Positions 61,087 through 64,000 of a stretch of 64,000 nt of DNA are shown in pieces. The first letter of the stretch is position 1. Every line of letters begins with the position of its first letter. The notes below the pieces were generated by a model. The model did not search any database. It was not told the DNA's origin and worked only from the letters and a program-made list of their open reading frames with translations. Made by a program: the position numbers and the translations under genes. The stretch is from an uncultured Allobaculum sp. (GTDB lineage Bacteria; Bacillota_I; Bacilli_A; Erysipelotrichales; Erysipelotrichaceae). Location: positions 54,349 to 118,348 of the forward strand of contig CAJTVE010000001.1 in assembly GCA_910579655.1 (NCBI GenBank), written 5' to 3'.

Positions 61087-61989
61087 ATGTTAATCATTGA
61101 AAAGCTGCAGTCCGTATCGAATCTGACGGACAATGAACAGGCAATTGGCGAATACATTTTTTCCCTTGGCCGGGAAATTGAAGGTGTATCCACCCGGGTA
61201 CTCGCCCAAGCTGTCTATACATCCCCAGCTGCTGTGATCCGCTTTTGTAAGAAACTCGGATTTGAAGGCTTTGATGAGTTGAAAACGCAGTTTATTCGAG
61301 AAATCGAATATCTGGATCATCAGTATGATCGGATTGATTCGAACTTTCCCTTTCAGCCAGAGGATTCCCTGATGAAAACGGCTCGCAAAATTGGAACGCT
61401 CTATCAGGAAACAGCCGAGGATACACTGGCGTTGGTGAGTCATGCCACTTTGAAAAAAGCATGCTTTTTAATGCGCACCCATGAGACTATTCATATCTTC
61501 TCCTATGGAACGGCGCTCAATACAGCAGAGTCCTTTCGAGAGAAGATGCTCAAAATCGGAAAGTCTGTGGTCATCACCAACAACCTGAACTATCAGCTCT
61601 ACCAGGCCAGAGCCCTTAATGCCGAAGTACTGCCGATTTTGATTTCCTATTCGGGGGAAACCGAAAAAATTCTGTTGATTGCCAAATCATTACAGGAACG
61701 CCGGATTCCCTTTATCGCACTGACTTCACTTGGCGGCAATTCTCTGGCCAGCATGGCGGCCTGCACTTTGACGATTTCAACCAAAGAAAGTCTATTCGAA
61801 AATCTGGGCGATTTTTCAACGCATATTTCGATTGCACTACTGCTGGATATCTTGTATTCCGTCTACTTTCTGGAAGATTATGAAGGCAATTATACCTGCA
61901 AACTGGAGATGACCAGAAGTTTGGAAAGCAGACGCCGTTCCGAAAACTCCATTCTTTCCGGCGAAAACAACCAGTCAAAACAGGGCTGA
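61087..61989 (+). CDS. MurR/RpiR family transcriptional regulator
   Basis: 300 residues. The N-terminal HTH_6 domain (residues 1-77: LTDNEQAIGEYIFSLG, VLAQAVYTSPAAVIRFCKKLGFEGFDELK) binds DNA. The SIS domain (about 120-260: IHIFSYGTALNTAESFREKMLKIGK, ILISYSGETEKILLIAKSL) senses a sugar phosphate. AGAGGAG precedes the ATG. Placed 200 bases before a GH1 gene, so it probably controls beta-glucoside use. Confidence 0.93.
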   Translation: MLIIEKLQSVSNLTDNEQAIGEYIFSLGREIEGVSTRVLAQAVYTSPAAVIRFCKKLGFEGFDELKTQFIREIEYLDHQYDRIDSNFPFQPEDSLMKTARKIGTLYQETAEDTLALVSHATLKKACFLMRTHETIHIFSYGTALNTAESFREKMLKIGKSVVITNNLNYQLYQARALNAEVLPILISYSGETEKILLIAKSLQERRIPFIALTSLGGNSLASMAACTLTISTKESLFENLGDFSTHISIALLLDILYSVYFLEDYEGNYTCKLEMTRSLESRRRSENSILSGENNQSKQG

Positions 61990-62148
61990 AAATATCAGAT
62001 TCAGCTCAAAATCAGCTCAAAAATGGACTTCATGAATATAAAAAATGGACTTCTGGAATAGTGCTGAAACGGTGTTTCGCCAGACCCCTTACAGTCATCA
62101 TACCTCTTATGAAACACTGTTCACACTTTACTTATAGCTATTTTCCCG

Positions 62149-62189
62149 AGACCTTCTGTTCGATAAACTGTCAATCGTACAGGAGGTCT
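62149..62189 (+). promoter_or_regulatory. Leader hairpin covering the GH1 ribosome site
   Basis: AGACCTTCTGT (62149-62159) pairs with ACAGGAGGTCT (62079+100, i.e. 62179-62189) with one G-T pair. The 3' arm contains AGGAGG, four to six bases before the ATG at 62193, so the structure would block translation. Confidence 0.7.
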
Positions 62190-62192
62190 TTA

Positions 62193-63479
62193 ATGTTTAA
62201 CGATTACTTTCTCTGGGGCGGCGCAACCGCTGCCAATCAATATGAAGGCGCCTATGATGCCGATGCCAAGGGCTTGAGCATTGCAGATGTCGAGAAGGCA
62301 GGCGCGCATGGTGTGCCTCGCCCGATCCACTCGCATGTGCATGAAGGCGAATATTATCCAAGTCACGAAGGAATTGATTTCTACCACCGCTACAAGGAAG
62401 ACATCGATCTGTTTGCCGAGATGGGCTTCACGTGCTTTCGAATGTCCATCAACTGGCCGCGCATTTTTCCTCAAGGTGATGAAGAAGAACCCAATGAAAA
62501 GGGACTGGAATTTTACGACAAGGTCTTTGATTACCTGCAGGAGAAAGGGATTGAGCCAGTCGTAACTCTTTCGCATTATGAAACACCGTTGTATCTGGTT
62601 CAGAAATACGGATCCTGGCGAAATCGGAAACTGATTGGCTTTTTCGAACGGTTCTGCAAAGTCGTCTTTGAACGTTACAAAGGCAAAGTACATTACTGGA
62701 TGACCTTTAACGAAATGAACGAAACGATGAATCAGAAAGTTCCCTATCATCAGGCAGGCATTCTGTTTGAAGAAGGCGAAGATCACAATGCCATCAAAGT
62801 TCTCGCCAGCCACAACATGTTTGTGGCCAGTGCAAAAGCGGTCATTCTGGCTCATGAAATTGATCCAGAAAATAAAGTCGGCTGCATGATCCAGTATCCA
62901 ACGACTTATGCAAGGACCTGCAACCCGGATGATGTCCTGGCTCAGCGCTATCAGATGATGCCCAACTTCTATTACACCGATGTGATGGTCAAAGGCCGCT
63001 ACACCAATCTTTGTAAAGCCCAGCTCAAACGGTTAAACGTTGAATTCGACTGCCCAGCTGAAGATCTGGACATTCTGACTTCCGGCAAGGTGGACTACAT
63101 CGCCTTCAGCTACTATTTCTCTTCAATAGCAAGACTCGATGAAAACGGGGATTTGGTTGTAGAACGCAATAATCCATATCTCGAACGCAGTGCCTGGGAC
63201 TGGCCGATTGACCCGAAAGGCTTACGCATCGCGCTCAACGAACTATACGACCGTTATCAGGTTCCGGTCTTTGTTGTCGAAAATGGACTGGGTGCTGTGG
63301 ATGCTATCGAGGATGATGGCTCCATTGTGGATGACTACCGGATTGAATTTTTAGCCGGACACATTGAACAGATGGTTACTGTTCACACCCCTGCTTTAGT
63401 CCAATGGATTAAAGCGGTTTTTTTGTTTTATTACCGCTGCTGGCAGTGTAAGTCGCTTCAATCGTCCCGCGACTTATGA
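62193..63479 (+). pseudogene. GH1 6-phospho-beta-glucosidase, C-terminally truncated
   Basis: Hydrolyses phosphorylated beta-glucosides imported by a PTS. Starts MFNDYFLWGGATAANQYEGA. The acid/base Glu is in MTFNEMNE near residue 172 and the nucleophile in FVVENGLG near 361. Homology stops after LAGHIEQM at about base 63376. The last 34 codons (TVHTPALVQWIK...) are foreign, and the final beta strand with the WGCIDLVS-type phosphate-binding region is missing. Expected length is about 475 residues, here 428. Probably inactive, through insertion of other DNA. Confidence 0.85.
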
Positions 63480-63612
63480 CCAAAATCAAGCTCTCTGCCT
63501 GTTGAATGCAAAATTTTTCCTTTAAAAAGTGTTTTATCTATGGCGATTTTCTCGCTTTGTTTTTTTGAGATTTCCGCCTATGATAGCCCTGTTGGAGGCG
63601 AAAAGCCGGGTT
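63376..63612. other. Foreign segment after the GH1 break
   Basis: Starts with GTTACTGTTCACACCCC at the break and holds two hairpins: AGCGGT (63413-63418) with ACCGCT (63433-63438), and TAAGTCGC (63449-63456) with GCGACTTA (63469-63476). It looks like the left end and leader of an inserted element. The element's family is not identifiable. Confidence 0.45.
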
Positions 63613-64000
63613 ATGTATTTGTTTAACAGAGGAAAACATGTCCATGAACGGACAGTACTAAAACAAATTGAAAATGGCACTTACCTGGAAAAACAAATTC
63701 AGGCTGCTCGCCTGGACGAACGCAGAAAAACTAAGGCCGAGTATGCTCCGCTGATCAGAAAACATAAAAGCCAGCACGAAGCAGACCATAAAGAGATCAG
63801 CAGCCTGAAAAAAGCTGTCCGGAAAACAAATACAGAAACGGCCCGTGCCAATCGGAACGAAGTTCTGTGGATTCAATCCAACAGAGACCTTCTCGAAACT
63901 CAGATCCAATTAGCGAATGCCACAAAGAAACTGAAAACGATCGAAGCAGATAATAAAAAACTGGCTGCCCAGCACAAAATCGATGACGAATGGATTAAAA
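63613..64000 (+). CDS. Unidentified coiled-coil ORF, runs off the window (possible transposase N-terminus)
   Basis: At least 129 residues from the ATG at 63613 (MYLFNRGKHVHERTVLKQIEN). Highly charged, helical, with Lys/Glu/Gln heptads. Open to the window edge. It follows the point where GH1 homology stops, so it may be the transposase of an inserted element; an IS66-type N-terminal coiled coil is one candidate, not proven. Confidence 0.5.
   Translation, partial: MYLFNRGKHVHERTVLKQIENGTYLEKQIQAARLDERRKTKAEYAPLIRKHKSQHEADHKEISSLKKAVRKTNTETARANRNEVLWIQSNRDLLETQIQLANATKKLKTIEADNKKLAAQHKIDDEWIK

Overview
The window is a piece of a mid-GC Firmicutes chromosome carrying a complete temperate siphovirus-type prophage of about 42 kb (9844-52058). 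The gene families, the AAAGGGG/AGGAGG ribosome sites, the intrinsic terminators and a tetrahydrofolate riboswitch fit a gut Firmicute. An Erysipelotrichia-like host is my best guess, but it is inferred, not proven.

Host left flank (1-9860): a CPBP membrane protease, sbcD-sbcC, a histidine-family phosphatase (minus strand), a Cof-type HAD phosphatase, a tRNA-Ile(GAT)/tRNA-Ala(TGC) pair, an aldo/keto reductase, and a second copy of the tRNA pair. The prophage is inserted in the 3' end of that second tRNA-Ala. An 18-bp core is shared by attL (9844-9861) and attR (52041-52058).

Prophage layout: leftward lysogeny block (tyrosine integrase, small protein, S24-type repressor); a switch region with four GTCTCA-N4-TGAGAC operators; rightward early genes (Cro-like, DUF3173-like, small proteins, DUF2800, DUF2815, family A DNA polymerase, YozE-like, VapE-type primase/helicase, a putative iteron origin, VRR-NUC, SNF2 helicase, PAPS-reductase-like, MazG-like, DUF3310); a DUF1492-like late regulator followed by a palindrome; HNH, terminases, portal, Clp-type protease and capsid; head-tail genes; tail genes with a canonical -1 frameshift site; tail tip; then a diversity-generating retroelement; holin and a two-domain endolysin.

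The outstanding system is the diversity-generating retroelement (DGR) at 41513-49138. An 1860-residue tail adhesin ends in a 125-bp variable repeat (46962-47086). It is followed by two hairpins, an Avd accessory gene, a 125-bp adenine-rich template repeat (47627-47751) and a reverse transcriptase with YMDD and the DGR-type SQ motif. VR and TR differ at 16 positions with no gaps, and 15 of these are adenines in TR: the signature of adenine-specific mutagenic homing. The reverse transcriptase frame is broken by one extra T in a T7 run, so the cassette may be off, phase-variable, or affected by a sequencing error.

Host right flank (52059-64000): a third tRNA-Ile/Ala pair, a tRNA-Ala(CGC), a small XRE regulator, a CorA-type transporter, an S41 protease, a lone BcsA-like glycosyltransferase (minus strand), a tetrahydrofolate riboswitch with folT, an RpiR-type regulator, and a GH1 6-phospho-beta-glucosidase whose C-terminus has been replaced, followed by an unidentified ORF that runs off the window.
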